Shown here: positions 47,332 to 59,790 of the stretch, one piece after another
How positions within the stretch are numbered: the stretch's first letter is position 1
How the letters are laid out: every line of letters starts with the position of its first letter
Source: Haliotis asinina
Taxonomy: Eukaryota; Mollusca; Gastropoda; Lepetellida; Haliotidae
Assembly: GCF_037392515.1 (NCBI RefSeq)
Contig: NC_090280.1
Coordinates: 61,703,504-61,767,503 of the forward strand
Direction: 5' to 3'
Length of the DNA stretch: 64,000 bases
The notes under the pieces: model-generated
What the model was told of the DNA's origin: nothing
Databases searched by the model: none
The model's input: the letters and a program-made list of their open reading frames with translations, nothing else
Translations under genes and position numbers: made by a program

Positions 47332-49520
47332 GCCTTCAGGCATTCAGTTTTTAGGGATTTCATATGAGGAAGAAAAGTTAAATGTGAGTCGAAAATCAGA
47401 CCTAAGAACTTGGCTTCCTTGACAACTCTGATGGGAGTACCATTTAAAAACAGTTCTGGGTTTTTATGGGGTTTATATTTACGACAGAAATGTATGCAAT
47501 TAGTTTTGATTTTGAAAATTGAAAGCCGTTTTCCAGGCACCATTTATTTATTTTATTTAAACACAACTGCAATTGCCGTTCAAATGTATGCATATTTTTA
47601 CCACGACAAGAACTATTAAAATCATCCACAAATAACATCCATCAATTGAATCGTTTAAAACTTTTGATAAACTATTTGTCTTTATACTATAGAGTGTGAC
47701 GGGCAACATACTGCCTTGTGGAACACCCTGATCCTGAATATAATGGTCAGACACTGTTGCACCCACTCGGAGTTGAAATTGCCGGTCTTGTATAAAAAGA
47801 GGCAAACGGCCTCGCAAACCAAAGCATGTTGTTTATTTACTATAGCATTTCGACAAAGGATTCTAAACGTACCAGATGATCAATGCTACTACGATTTTTC
47901 CTGAAACCACATTGAAAATATGTGATAAGGTTATTGGTTTCAAGATACCATGATAATCTATTGTTTACCATTCGTGCCATGGTTTTACAAACACAACTCA
48001 GATTGGTCTGTAATTAGACGGGTCAAAATTATCCCGGCCAGGTTTTGGAATGGGAACTACAATGCCATTACGCCAGGAAGTTGGGAAATTCCCTATAGTT
48101 CATATCGTATCAAACATATTTAGCAGCGTTTCCGAACAAGACACGGGCAAATGCTTCAAGAGCTGATAGTGGACATCATCAGCTCCTGTTGTTGTATCAT
48201 GAGCCAGTTCAAGGGCGGTATGGAGCTCATGTAAGGAAAATAATTCATTATAAGCGTCACCATTGTCAGAGGCAAAATTTATATTTTTTCTGTTGTTTAT
48301 GATACTCTTGAACCTCTGGAACATAATTTAATGAAGATGAGTGAGTGGCTAAAGTTTCACCAGGTTTATTTGCAAGGTCAGTTTTATTAGTTAAAAGATG
48401 ATCAGCATACTTCAGATGGTGGACAGTAGATTAAAAACCTTTGCCCTTTATTCTTTAGACCATGTTCCTCACCTTGGACATAGGTGTACAAGAGTTTATT
48501 TTGGAAATATAGTTCCTCCAAGACTGACGCTTATTCTGTTTAAAGGCGCGTCAAACCTTGACATTTGATAATTTGGCATTGTCTAAATTATGGACTTAAG
48601 GATGTTTGCTGAAATATGATGATTGAATCATTTTGTTTACTAGTGAAACGTTTCACGGCCGTGGCACCTTGATTTTTCATTCAAAGACTATCTCGTGTGG
48701 GATAGACAACGTGCGCGATCGCTCATGAATTCGGTGTTTTGTGTGCAGTAACCACCACTTGAATGTTGGCAAATTGTTTGATGGATGAAAGGTTCACAGA
48801 TTGATGCTTTCTAGAACATTCAACAAGCAAAGATCCAGAACGGAGGCGAGTAACATTTTTAACCTTGCAGCAACATCCATTACTAGCCTTAGAAATGGCT
48901 AATGGGTTCAGTTTTATTGGATTATGGTCAGCAGCTTCAATTACAATGAATCGAGCCCATGAATCTGCAGTAGCACTATGATCATCATCTGACGAACCAG
49001 TGAATTTTTAGACATAGTGAAAAAGAGCGGTTCAGCACTCCTGCTCCCCACCCGCCATGGAGTGTCAACAAGGACGGTGTCAATAAGCACCGGCTATCCA
49101 AGATGCTGACTCCAGGGTTACAGGGGTATTATACTCCAGACAATATGACTTGAATAGCTGTATTTTGTCAACCAATTTAATGCCAGACTGGTCCAGACCT
49201 TGACAAGAAATTAAAGACATACATTATTCAGAGGCCCACATCATCAGATTGGCCCATGAGCCACCGCCTTCTGGCATAAGACTCTAGGCAGTATAATATA
49301 AATTATAATTAATGCAATAGATGTTAAAAGTGCCAATACCCAATTACAAATACAATGTGCAAAAATAGTCACCATGCACAGGGCTTGGCGTGACCAGCCG
49401 ATGGATAGAACCAGGCCAGTTCTATCACCCGTCTAGGTGAAGTAAGGGTCGAAGGGGTGTGTTGAGTACAGGGAACGCGGTTACAGGCTCCTGAAGCCCT
49501 CAGCCAACATAGGGCCGCAA
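47332..49520 (-). pseudogene. LINE copy B: RT and ORF1 remnant
   Basis: Minus-strand relic. RT covers about 48610 down to 47332 with recognisable FASDNGDAYNELFSLHELHT, GVPQGS and the catalytic-box FVDDF, broken by frameshifts. It stops abruptly inside the RT, so the 3' part is missing. An ORF1 N-terminal piece lies at about 49020-48640 (NPIKLNPLAISKA, VTRLRSGSLLVECSRK). Before it come 'actccatggcgggtgg' and a 5' UTR-like stretch to about 49520 whose inverse matches 39950 ('cccttacttcacctagacg'). The endonuclease is deleted between ORF1 and RT. Confidence 0.75.
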
Positions 49521-49717
49521 CACATATGATTGAACTTGTTTTAATCAATCAATATTGATTACGGGTCGAAGCAGGAAATGCACAACAAACTGACCTTGTG
49601 AAAAGATTGTGACAACTAGTATCTATTTCATGAATGTCTCTGTAATATGACACAATAATACATTCAAAGTGATCAATACTGGATGATGTCAAATTAATAC
49701 TTCTGATGAAGAAAGAA

Positions 49718-50812
49718 TTACCCAACTGATGAATCATACCAATCAATATGAGCAGGTATAGAGACTACAGTGCTTCCATTAGCACCCACAAAATAGAAAT
49801 GACCATTGTCGTCATCATCCACACACGTCATGTACAGAAACGGTCCGTAAGACCCAAATTCTTGAAAATCATCCTCCTCTTCTCCACATTGCTTTACTAT
49901 TCGAGTCACCCCAGTGGCCAAGTCAGGAACGGAGAGTATAGTCTCTTCACCAGCAAAAAAAACTGACCCATTTACAATAGCCAAAGAATATATAGATACA
50001 TCGGAAATCTTTGTAAAGTATCGTGGTTTGACTTTCTCAGACATGTTGTAGATAACATAATAAAACTCATAGGTCTTCCCAATGGTGTCACTGCGCCATA
50101 CTATCATGCGAGATTCAGCTTCACCTGATGTTCGTGAATGTTCACTCACAAAGTCCAAGTTTTCGGCGATAACTGAATGTTTGAAATCGTGAACATTCAG
50201 TGCAATCAGCTGCCATGTACTTTTCTTTATGAAATAGTACAGGTGCTTTGTATTCCTATCATAATGAGAAATGTACACTTCCGAGGGAGCCTCAAAAATC
50301 TTGAAGAGAAATTTACCGGTATTAAGACAATACATGTCTACCTTCATGACCTCGTCTTCAGTATAACAGATTATGTGACAAGATCTGGAATCCACAGTCC
50401 ACCAGTCACATTCGGGAATCTCTATATCGAGGGCATTTACGAATTTACGTTGGGTGATATCCAGAGTAGATAGTCCATCAAAGTCATCTCCATCGTTATC
50501 AACAAATAAGGCCACATCACATCCAAGTGAGTATTGAATTCTGCATTGGCATTGTTCTGTTTGTGCTTTAGTCGGTGTCACGTTCGAATTTGTCTTAGTT
50601 ACAGCTTTAATATCAAGACCCTTTCCGTGAAGACACACATCAATATCATCACTATGCTTTGCCAAACACTCTAGTGCCTGATTATTGGAAATCCGTTGAA
50701 ACTGGATTTGGTTGTTGTGCTGACCGGGGTTTTTAACCCACAGCTGCCTGTGGTTATTGTGTGCATCTTGTGAGGCAACGACATTCAACTGCAGGAACAA
50801 CAGGAGCAGCAT
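49718..50812 (-). CDS. Secreted protein of unknown function, paralog B
   Basis: 364 aa with no gaps against paralog A; I count about 57 differences, so roughly 84% identity. It has the same signal peptide (MLLLLFLQLNVVASQ), the same cysteines apart from one near residue 239 that is Arg here, and the same glycosylation sites. Residues about 145-198 are identical in the two proteins, and the DNA there is also nearly identical, whereas the ends differ much more. Homology continues past the stop (to about 49625) and upstream past a shared tttcag acceptor (to about 50875). Both frames are intact, so both genes may be functional. Expression and role are unknown. Confidence 0.75.
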   Translation of the reverse strand: MLLLLFLQLNVVASQDAHNNHRQLWVKNPGQHNNQIQFQRISNNQALECLAKHSDDIDVCLHGKGLDIKAVTKTNSNVTPTKAQTEQCQCRIQYSLGCDVALFVDNDGDDFDGLSTLDITQRKFVNALDIEIPECDWWTVDSRSCHIICYTEDEVMKVDMYCLNTGKFLFKIFEAPSEVYISHYDRNTKHLYYFIKKSTWQLIALNVHDFKHSVIAENLDFVSEHSRTSGEAESRMIVWRSDTIGKTYEFYYVIYNMSEKVKPRYFTKISDVSIYSLAIVNGSVFFAGEETILSVPDLATGVTRIVKQCGEEEDDFQEFGSYGPFLYMTCVDDDDNGHFYFVGANGSTVVSIPAHIDWYDSSVG

Positions 50813-50875
50813 GGTCAGTACTGTAACTGAAACATACGGAGTTGTGTCTCAGTAGCAGATAACTTTCATTGTTGA

Positions 50876-51505
50876 GATATTCACAATCGGGAGAAAGAGA
50901 AGCACAAAGGTCACAGATACCTTTGTTGGTTTGTATTAGAAGCCAAGGCCACACCAGACAACTGTTAATTGGTTTCTTATGCTGTACTCCGCTTTTAGCA
51001 ATGTGCCACACGCAAAGGACACCAGAAATGAGCTTCACTCTTTGTACTAATTAGGGTAATCAAGCCCGTGTCTTCAGCATAGCGAGCGAAATAACCACCA
51101 GGCAACCTCACAATGGACCAGTATGGTTTGTTGTATATATGTATAGTAAAGTGTACTGGAAACAGGTATACAATGCTGGTTGCAATTAAGTACACCTCAG
51201 TAAAGAAAGTCAATTAATGCACGTACTAGAAAAAGGTAACTCGGAACACTTCATTGTTTATGTAGAACAATAGTCACCTATCACTGCAAAAGTGAAAGGA
51301 ACAATATATTATTTTCATATGTTGATTGTTTAGTTGATAATAGCGTACGGAGTCGTACTGAGTAGGAGAAAAGTTGATATCACGAATAGAGAGAAAGGGT
51401 GTCAGATATTTCTGATAGCGGAACGACAAACGCATAGGCCGGATTTTCAATATATATTGCATTGCCTGCTGTAATTTAAATGCATAAGGTTTCCGTGTTA
51501 GTTCT
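50876..51505. other. Spacer upstream of paralog B
   Basis: Includes SINE-like words ('gaagctcactctttgtact') but no clear full copy and no recognised coding exon. An untranslated first exon of paralog B could lie here or nearer 52230. Confidence 0.35.
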
Positions 51506-51509
51506 TTAT

Positions 51510-51940
51510 CCATATCTGTGATAACCTAGTACCTTTACTGTCCATTGTCGACAGGTTTGATTCTCCAAAATGTTTTCATTTTCATTGTGTAGATTGTGGT
51601 CGTCACGACATGGCTGAGATATTGCTGATGTCACGTTAACTATTTACTCACTCACTTACTAATTCCCCAATCTGCAACCCATTAAAACTGTATACCTGCT
51701 GTGCAGTGTAGTTGGTTGGTTTCAGGATCATTTTAGACGGGACTGTTATTCGTTGTTGCGAAAGGGTTAAAGTACTGTAAAATGATTGTCCTGCTGTGAT
51801 GGTGTGTAAGTACCGAAACATTCAAAGTTATTCAAAATTTCCATTTTTTGGATTCGTAGAAAATCTGTATTTTATATATGGCTAGATTTATTTAAATTTG
51901 CTCGCAGCAGAAAGGATTAATCCAGCGAGGGGCCAGGGCG
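51510..51940 (+). repeat. Two LINE 3' UTR fragments in tandem
   Basis: 51510-51657 ends with 'gacatggctgagatattgct', 'gatgtcacgttaacta' and ACTCACTCACT. 51755-51940 carries 'aaagtactgtaaaatgattg' and 'tcctgctgtgatggtgtgta' of another copy. Both are plus-strand and lack coding parts. Confidence 0.6.
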
Positions 51941-52230
51941 TGTCTTCAAACAAGAAGCGCAAACCCATTCTGTATCCACAGAAGTCAGCGTTCTCCTCTA
52001 ACTATCATTAGCATTTAGGCATGGGAACTACTGTCAAACTGTACTGATTCCAGGTTTTTAGGAAAAAGTGTCCACATGCACTATGCAAGATCTTACAATG
52101 AGTATTGCGTTTAGCAACGTTTATTTGAGCAGAAACCAGTACTTTTAAATAATGTCAACTTTAAATCTAAGAACTATGTGAAAGCATGGTAGAGATTAAA
52201 GTCCAACATTTGAAGAATGTGTATAGTCAC

Positions 52231-52268
52231 TATTACCGAAATACTTAAACATTTCCATAATTCCAAAC
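52231..52268 (-). promoter_or_regulatory. Conserved segment upstream of paralog B
   Basis: 'ttaccgaaatacttaaacat' then 'ttccataattccaaac' matches 37931-37970 upstream of paralog A, at a different distance from the start codon (about 1.4 kb here, 0.65 kb there). It may be a shared promoter or untranslated exon kept since the duplication. Confidence 0.25.
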
Positions 52269-52744
52269 ATAGCCTTCGTGAACGCACGTGCTACTAGAAC
52301 ACTGTCTAGATATACCGACACTGGAAACTCGTCTAATGTAAACACCACCGGAATTAACCCGAGGCCTAATGTGATAATTAGGGCTGTAATTACAACTACG
52401 ATACTGAGAATGAAATGGCCGTACCTTTGGTGGTGCCATAGATGTAGCAGTGTAGAAACAAGTCCTCATTGATAGCATTTGCATTCATAATGAATGAACA
52501 ACGACAGGCGATACCGGAGTTCACTTGGATACTTGGAAAACAAGAATATACAAGTATCGCATAACATCTCCACCCTAAAGCTGGAATAATGTAGACTGAA
52601 ATTGTGGCCGAATTAAAATCACATTTGTGTCACTGACTTAAAGACTTCACACTGACAAAAACACTGAAATTGCATTGACAAGCACTTATTTATTTACATC
52701 TTAGCTTCCAGCTGGTCTAGATCTACGATCACTTAAATATGGCT

Positions 52745-52900
52745 ACGGGTGGATGCTTTCGCCCAAAGCCGTGCGAGGTTACCGTTGTCAGAACATGGTC
52801 CACAGGTCCAAGTCATGCCGAAACAAAACAGCTTACAATCGATGTGGTGGAACATGTGATTATGGCAATTCATGTCAGTTCGACTTACAGAGTCAAAAGC
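52745..52900 (+). pseudogene. LINE ORF1 zinc-knuckle fragment
   Basis: The plus-strand frame reads GYRCQNMVHRSKSCRNKTAY then NRCGGTCDYGNSC, matching the CCHC region of ORF1 in copy C (CYRCQKYGHDSKSC). The His position is kept (H in MVHRSKSC). Orientation is opposite to copy C. Confidence 0.6.
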
Positions 52901-53084
52901 AAGAAATATTTTACTGCAGACGGTTGCCAAATCGACAGGGCAAAGACTTCTGACTCGACTTCGTTATCTTTTGTTAAACGGAGGCCTCTTCAGCAGACCT
53001 CTCGTTCACAAACCCTTACCACTCACACCAAAGCAAATATGTCTTATCTTGCGATAAGGACTCACCTATGTTTCACACACAACC

Positions 53085-53385
53085 GATACCAGTGTAAGTG
53101 CAGGAGAGCGGAAGCTCGCGGGTTCGATCCACGGCCGCGTCATAAGAAACGTTAAAATATGGCATTTGTTGATCCCTGCCTGGGTATGACAAGGACAGGT
53201 CGACTCTGAGTCAGTATAACGTGTCTCAGAGGGGCATTCATGCTTAAGTGCATGGGCTAGCGCTGTAAAACCAGCTGAAGACTGGACTAGTACAAGCAGC
53301 CGTTCATACACACGCATGCATGTCGCCATATGAGCAGAATAAGCTCAAGTGCGACATAAAACCTCATTGCAGCTTACTTTACCTT
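53085..53385 (+). repeat. Different tRNA-derived SINE
   Basis: Begins with a tRNA-like T-arm ('gcgggttcgatccacggccg') followed by 'tttgttgatccctgcctggg', 'tcagtataacgtgtctcaga', 'gtaaaaccagctgaagactg' and 'catacacacgcatgcatgtc'. It ends 'gcgacataaaacctcattgc'. The tail does not match the CACT-tailed SINEs, so it is a separate family. It is not a functional tRNA gene: no complete cloverleaf is visible. Confidence 0.6.
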
Positions 53386-53429
53386 GCAGCCATTAACCCA
53401 ATCAGCTCAGGAACCCAAATCACTCAAAC

Positions 53430-56400
53430 ATATACTCAATGTATGGAATAAGAAGTGGTGTCACAGATTTGTTGAGTGCTGCCTTGACAGTAATACCAGC
53501 ATGGCTGAGTAACCAACCAAAGACGATGTCGCATTGGCCAGTAGCAAGATCACTATATAATTCAATAATTTCTAATATAAGTGGATGTTTACATGATACG
53601 TTTTTAATCGCCTGAAGGCATGAAAGAGAGTCTGAATAGATTATATATTGTTGATGCTTAGGGTGTCTTTGAATATATTTAAGAGCTGTTAATATGGTGT
53701 TAGCTTCAGTCGTGAAAATTGAACTGCTATCGGGTAATCTAGAAGATATTGTTTTGGATCCAGTGACAGTGACAGTGACAAAAGCCACTGCTCCTTGGAT
53801 CCGTCTGTAAATAAGGATTTGTTATTGCAATATTTAATTTTTAATTGATTATATTCTTGTTTATATTGTGAATCATTTGTTTCTAACTTTTAAATGTAGT
53901 CAGTGTAAGGTCCACTTGTGGCCTCACCAACTGCCAGGGAGGAGAAGAAATCAAACGGGAGCGAGCTATGTTGTGTAACGCTATGCCAGCAGCGGAAAGG
54001 AAAGGTTTCACTCTTAGTCCAAGAGGCGGACTTCTTGTTATACAAATCCTCATACAGAGGTTTAAAGACACAGTTAAATGCGGGGTTTGACTCGTTGGAA
54101 TATAATTTTGTTATATACTATAAAGATAATTTTATACGGCGTTGTTTAAGAGATGGCTCATCAGCCTCAACGTACGCGTAGAGGCTGTCGACGGGTGAAG
54201 TTCGAAATGAGCCAAACCAAAGTCTTAGACGATTGTGAACAGGATAATACAAAATCTAGGTTGCTTTTGCCGGCCCCACCATAGACGATGGAGCCGTAAT
54301 CAGTTTTTGAAAGTATCAGTGATCGATAAAGTTGCAGGAGGGTAGCTTGATCCCCTCCCCACTTACAGTTAGAAACTTCAACAAGTCAAGGGCCTTCAGG
54401 CATTTAGTTTTAAGGAATTTGATATGCGGGGAAAAGGTTAAATGTGAGTAAAAAATTAGACCTAAAACCTTAGCTTCCCTTACCATTTTGATGGGAGTGC
54501 CATTCAGAAATGGTTCAGGGTCCTTATGCGGTCCAAGGTCATGAAAATCTTTTAAAATGCCATATTTCCACGTAGTGTCATAGACTCTTTCTAAGTAAAA
54601 AAAAGATAGACACTGCATGTTGTTTATTAATTATAGCGTTTTTGAAAAATGATTCTAAACGCACTAAGTGATCAGTGGCACTTCTGTTTTTACGAAAACC
54701 ACACTGAATATCTGTTATGAGGTTATTGGTCTCAAAGTACCAAACTAGTCTATTGTTTGTCATGTGTTCCATGGTTTTGCAAACACAGCTGGTGAGAGAA
54801 ATTGGTCGATAATTTGAAGCATCAGTATGATCATATCCACGTTTAGGGATTGGGACTACTATAACATCTCGCCATGAAGACGGAAATTTTCCTGAAGTCC
54901 AAATGTCATCAAATATATTTAAAAGGGTTTCTAAAGAGGATTCTGGTAAATGTTTCAGGATTTAATCATGTATATGAGCAGTATCATGAGCTTGTTCAAG
55001 AGCAGTATGGGGCTCATGAATAGAGAATGTTTCATTGTAATCTTCACCATTATTTGAACTGAAATTTATGGCTTTCATTTCTTGCTGTTTTTTTTATTTT
55101 TGGAATTCAGGTACATAATTTGAAGAAGAAGAGTATTTGACTAAGGTTTCGCCAAGTTTATTTGCAATATCTGATTTGTTAGTCAATACCTCATCCCCAT
55201 CTTGAAGGTGTTGAATGCTGGATTAGTGCCCTTACCCTTGATTTTCTGATTCATGTTCCATACCCTTGATATCGATGTATGTGCATTGATCTTTGGTACA
55301 TATATTCGCCAAGAATGGCGTTTTCTTTGCTTGAAAATACACCCAGCTTTAGCATTAAGAATTTTATATTTGTTCAAATTGTGGACCTTAGGATGGTGGT
55401 GGAAATACTGTTCAACCTTTTTCCAAGCCTGCTTGCAATCATCGTTAAACCACGGTTTTCTAATGTGTGGAGTTGCGGGGGACTTAGGGATACACTCATT
55501 GGCTATGTTGTTCACCTCATCAGTAAACACTTTATAGCGTCAGCAACATCAGTGAAAAGTTCAGGTTTAAGTTTGTCAGCACAGAGAGTTTCATATAAAG
55601 GCCAGTTGGCCTTCTTAAAATTCCATCTGGATGACGGATGAACATCAGAAGGTGTTACAGGTGTTAGAACTTAGAATAAGTACCATTCCCAGGATGTAGA
55701 TAAGTGTCTGAGCCGTCGATGTAAATGCATAAATCATTATTTGAGTGAACTATTCAAGTAACTTCCCTGTATTGCTTGTGTGCACACTACCCTTTAGTGG
55801 GTTATGACCATTGAGATCACCCATAATGATGCAGGGCTTAGGAAGCTGGTCGTAAAGTGCTTGAGGATCAGTTAATTGAAGCAACGATGTTGGCGGAATG
55901 TAAAGAGAGCACAAAGTAAAACCATTGTGCAGAGTTATTCTAACTGCAACAGCCTGAAGATTCGTATGAAGTAAAACAGGACTATGAATCACACCCTGTC
56001 GGACTAAAATGGAAATCCACCAGTAGCTTTAGTCCCTGGTGGGGAGAAGGAATGGTAGGTACTGCACTGGCGTAAATCAAAGTTATCTTTAAGGTAAGTC
56101 TCCTGTAGACATTTTGGTGATGGCTTATAATCGTGTATCAATAAATGCAAATCATTGAAATAGCTCCTATGGCCTCTGCAATTCCACTGAATAATTGAAC
56201 TAGAAACGCTCGTGTTAAAGGTAGCTGTACAGGGGATCTGTGTTTCCTTTTTCTAGGCGACTTACTGGTGTTGCGCAGAAGAGGGAGAGGAGATACATCC
56301 ATGTCCTCTAAGGTTTGAAAACCATTCTGTATCCGTACAGGGTCACGCTGACCCTTTGGAATACGATCAGAACGATTAGAATGGTCAATGTATTTGGTCG

Positions 56401-57455
56401 GCGTTTTCATATCAGACGATGGTTTTGGTACCGATTGCGGGTTCACTGTTGAAGTCATTGGCGAGGGTGAGACAACTGTGGATGGATCATCCGTTTGAGA
56501 TGAAGAACTAGACGACTGTCGATGAGGTGTAGTCAGGATCGGAGTAGAGCACTATGAAATCGGTCTAGAAGTAGGAATTGAGGCTGAAGCAGCGGCTGCA
56601 TAAGACGGGCCTGGTCTTTCAAGAGCTAGTACAAGTTTCCTTGCTTCCAAAAAAGAGACATTACGTTCATGTTTTATTTTCGAAATGTTTGACTGGAGTT
56701 CCCATGCAGGGCATGTTCTGGACGACGCTGGAGGTTTATCACAGAGTTTGCCATCGTCACAGGTGCCTCCACATCGACAACAAGACAGCCGGGCTGCAGC
56801 ATGATTTAGAGTCATGGCCATATTTCTGACATCTGTAGCACCTTAGGGGATTTGGGATGTAAGCATCAGCCCTTAAGTGACAATAACCAGCCTTCAATGA
56901 TTCCGAACGTGTTGGAAGACCAAATGTAAATAAATATATATTGGTCTTTATGATGTCATTTTCTCTTTTGGAAGTGAACTGCTTAACAGCAGTTACACCT
57001 TGTGAAGGTAATTCTGAAATGATGTCATTCTTATCCATATCTAAAAGGCAACGTCCCACATCACGGACAATACCTTTGCAACTATTGAGTGTCCTGTGAG
57101 GGGAAACCTCCACAGGAACATTAGCCAGTGATTTGGTTGAAAGAAGTATTTGTGATTAGATTTTCTTTTTACACTCGATCAGAAGAGATCCAGAACGTTG
57201 CTTCTTGATTTCCTTGGCATCGCCAGCTAAACCTTCTATACCCTTTACAATGGCAAAAGGATTCAATTTTAGTGGACCATCATGTGGTGCTGACATGACC
57301 AAAACGCATGGCCAATGACTAGGATTTGGGAGAACTTCTTGAATTTCATCCTCAGAAGATAATGAATCATCAGATTCATACGAACGTTTTTTCAGTGGGG
57401 GTGTCATGGTGGTATTGATTATGATTCACCCTCCTCGCACTCCACCCACCATGGA
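53430..57455 (-). pseudogene. LINE copy C: near full-length but broken element
   Basis: Minus strand, read from high to low coordinates. ORF1 starts at 57407 (MTPPLKKRSYESDDS) and runs in broken frames to about 56140, with the gag core (HRTLNSCKGIVRDVGRCLLD) and a CCHC knuckle CYRCQKYGHDSKSC. Endonuclease is at about 55990-55750 (KPCIIMGDLNGHNP) and the linker at 55530-55183. RT (about 54970-54320) has lost its catalytic FVDD box, because the frame jumps from FHDLG to PHKDPEPFLNG. RNase H is at 53788-53420 (FTTEANTILTALKYIQ, YSDSLSCLQAI). The 3' UTR is missing. Its 5' end abuts the tail of copy D. Confidence 0.8.
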
Positions 57456-59790
57456 GTGTGAGTAAGTGAGTTAAAATTTAACGTCACATCGGCAATATTG
57501 CAGACATATAATGACGAGAGGTATACAGGTAGTTAAAGAACCAGTCATCGACGGACTGGAAAATAACTAGGGTATCACAAAAAACGAAACTAGCTAGCAT
57601 TTATTTTTAAAAGCAGAAAACTATTTTAGACAATACCATGTAAGAATGGGCTATTTATCACCAACAACTGAAGATAAATCACCATACTAGAGTCCATGGG
57701 AACTTACAGTGCCTCTGCTACCTGCATGGACCCTAGGTGTGTTTACGCCATCCCATCAGCTGCTGGCGGTTGTATGCAAGTTTAGCCACAAGTTGAAATA
57801 AGAATAATACTACAACTAAAACAGTGAAAGATTAAATTTGACTTGAAATGTGTTGGGACTTACGTTACCTCTCAGGGGGACAATACTTTTACGGTGCTCC
57901 TACCTCCCTTGAGGATACCGCCACTAACAATCCGAGTTACTAATTCAAACTTCCAATCATAAACTATTTATTTATTTACAACCCAGTCAATAAATCTAAT
58001 TCTTTTAAAACGCAATTATTAAATGAGTGCTTGTGTTGCTAAAAGTATCCTTCATAGTTCGTGATTTAAAATATTTATGGGTTTTGTGTAAGCAGTTCTT
58101 CATACTGTGGATTAAACACTGTGCTATAAGCAGGATTTGATGGATTTGAATATACCTTAGTGATATACTGAAGAGATAATTTAATGCGTCGCTGAAGAAG
58201 AAACTCTTCATCCGCAACTTTTGGCAAACTGTTAATCTTATTGCTAAACAAGGTAACAGGTAATATACTACCTTGTGGTACACCCTGATCTTGGTAATAG
58301 TGGTCAGACAGGGTAGGGCCCACACGGACCTGAAATTGAGTGTCTTTTAAAAACTGAGATATAAAATGTGGCAAACGACCTCTCGGGCCAAAATCATGTG
58401 TATCTCTTAAAATACCATGCTTCCATGTGGTATCGTATGCTTTTTCTAAATCGAAAAGAATTGACACCGCATGCTGTTCGTTAACAATGGCATTTCGTAC
58501 AAATGAATCCAAACGGACTAAATGGTCAATAGTACTTCTGTGTTTACGGAAACCACATTGAATGTTACTGGATTAAATTATTAGTTTCCAAGCACCATAC
58601 TAATCTATTATTTACCATACGTTCTATAGGTTTACAGACACAGCTGGTTAAAGCTATAGGTCTATAATTAGAAGGATTGGAATGATCTCGAACAGGCTTG
58701 GGTATTGGTACCACGATGGCACCACGCGGAGAAGATGGGAAGTTCCCAGAAGTCCATATGCCATCAAATATGGAAAGCAGAGTTTCCAGACGAGTCAGGC
58801 AGATGTTTCAGTTGATAGTGGACGTTATCAACACCGGTTGCAGTATCGTGCGTTTGGGCAAGTGCAGTGTGGAGCTCATGAATTGAGAATATTTCGTTAC
58901 AATCTTCACCATTGTCGGAAGTAAAATTAATAGTCTTCTGCTCTTGTTGCATTTGATATTTTTGGAATTGAGGTAAGTAATTCGATGACGAATAAGGTTT
59001 AGCCAGAGTTTCACCTATTTTATCAGTAAGTAATTGATCTCCGTCTTTCAACTGATGAGCCACAGATTTTGTACCTTTACCCTTGATTCTTTGTATCATG
59101 TTCTATACCTTAGAAATTGGCGTTGTATAATTTATCTTAGATACATAATTTCTCCAAGACCGACTTTTATTCTGTTTAAAAGTTCGCCGTGCCTTATCGT
59201 TTGCTATTTTGACGGTATTGAGATTATGCACTGTAGGGTGATCCGGCTGCAATATTTCTTCACACACTGATTTATAAGCAGGCCAGTCGGAAAAGTTCCA
59301 CCTCGTTGAAGGTGGCTCATCAGCAGGGATGGTTGGCATAAGAATGGAAGGAAAACGATCACTTCCACAGAGGTCATCGTGGACTGACCAGGAAAATTCA
59401 CTTAACATGCTAGAATCTGACAGTGAGTTCCAGGGCAGAATAGTTACCACTAGCAGGATGTAAGTAGGTCTTTGAGCCATCGTTAAAAATACACAGATTG
59501 TTATCACTGATAAAGTCTTCAATGGTTGTTCCCTTTGAATTAGAGGTGGTACCTCCTCATAAAGGGTAATGACCATTTAGGTCACCCATGATTATACATG
59601 GTTTCGAAACCTGATCATATAATGACTGCAGTTCGTATCTCTGAAGAGCTGAAGAGGGTGGAATATACAATGAGCACAAAGTAAACGTAATGTGCAATGT
59701 GAGTCGAATTGCAACAGCCTGTAGATTGAGAGTAAGAGGAACAGGGCTGCCTTACCAAAATAGAACACCCACCAGAAGCTTTACCCGCCG
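57456..59790 (-). pseudogene. LINE copy D: 5'-truncated, internally deleted element
   Basis: Minus strand. It begins within the endonuclease (about 59790-59580) and continues through the linker (59576-59103, FKQNKSRSWRNYVSKI) and RT (59099-58075; DGDQLLTDKIGETLAK, FDLEKAYDTTWKHGI, QGVPQGSILPV). An internal deletion joins the RT C-terminus (EELLTQNP) to the end of the RNase H region (YFKSRTMKDTF), near 58075. A complete 3' UTR follows to about 57460, ending 'gatgtgacgttaaat...aactcact' when read on the minus strand. Its 5' end directly follows the tail of copy E. Confidence 0.8.

Noticed and set aside
53085..53160. Possible tRNA gene from a clear GGTTCGATCC T-arm
   Set aside because: No full cloverleaf can be built around it, and the downstream sequence continues as a SINE body.
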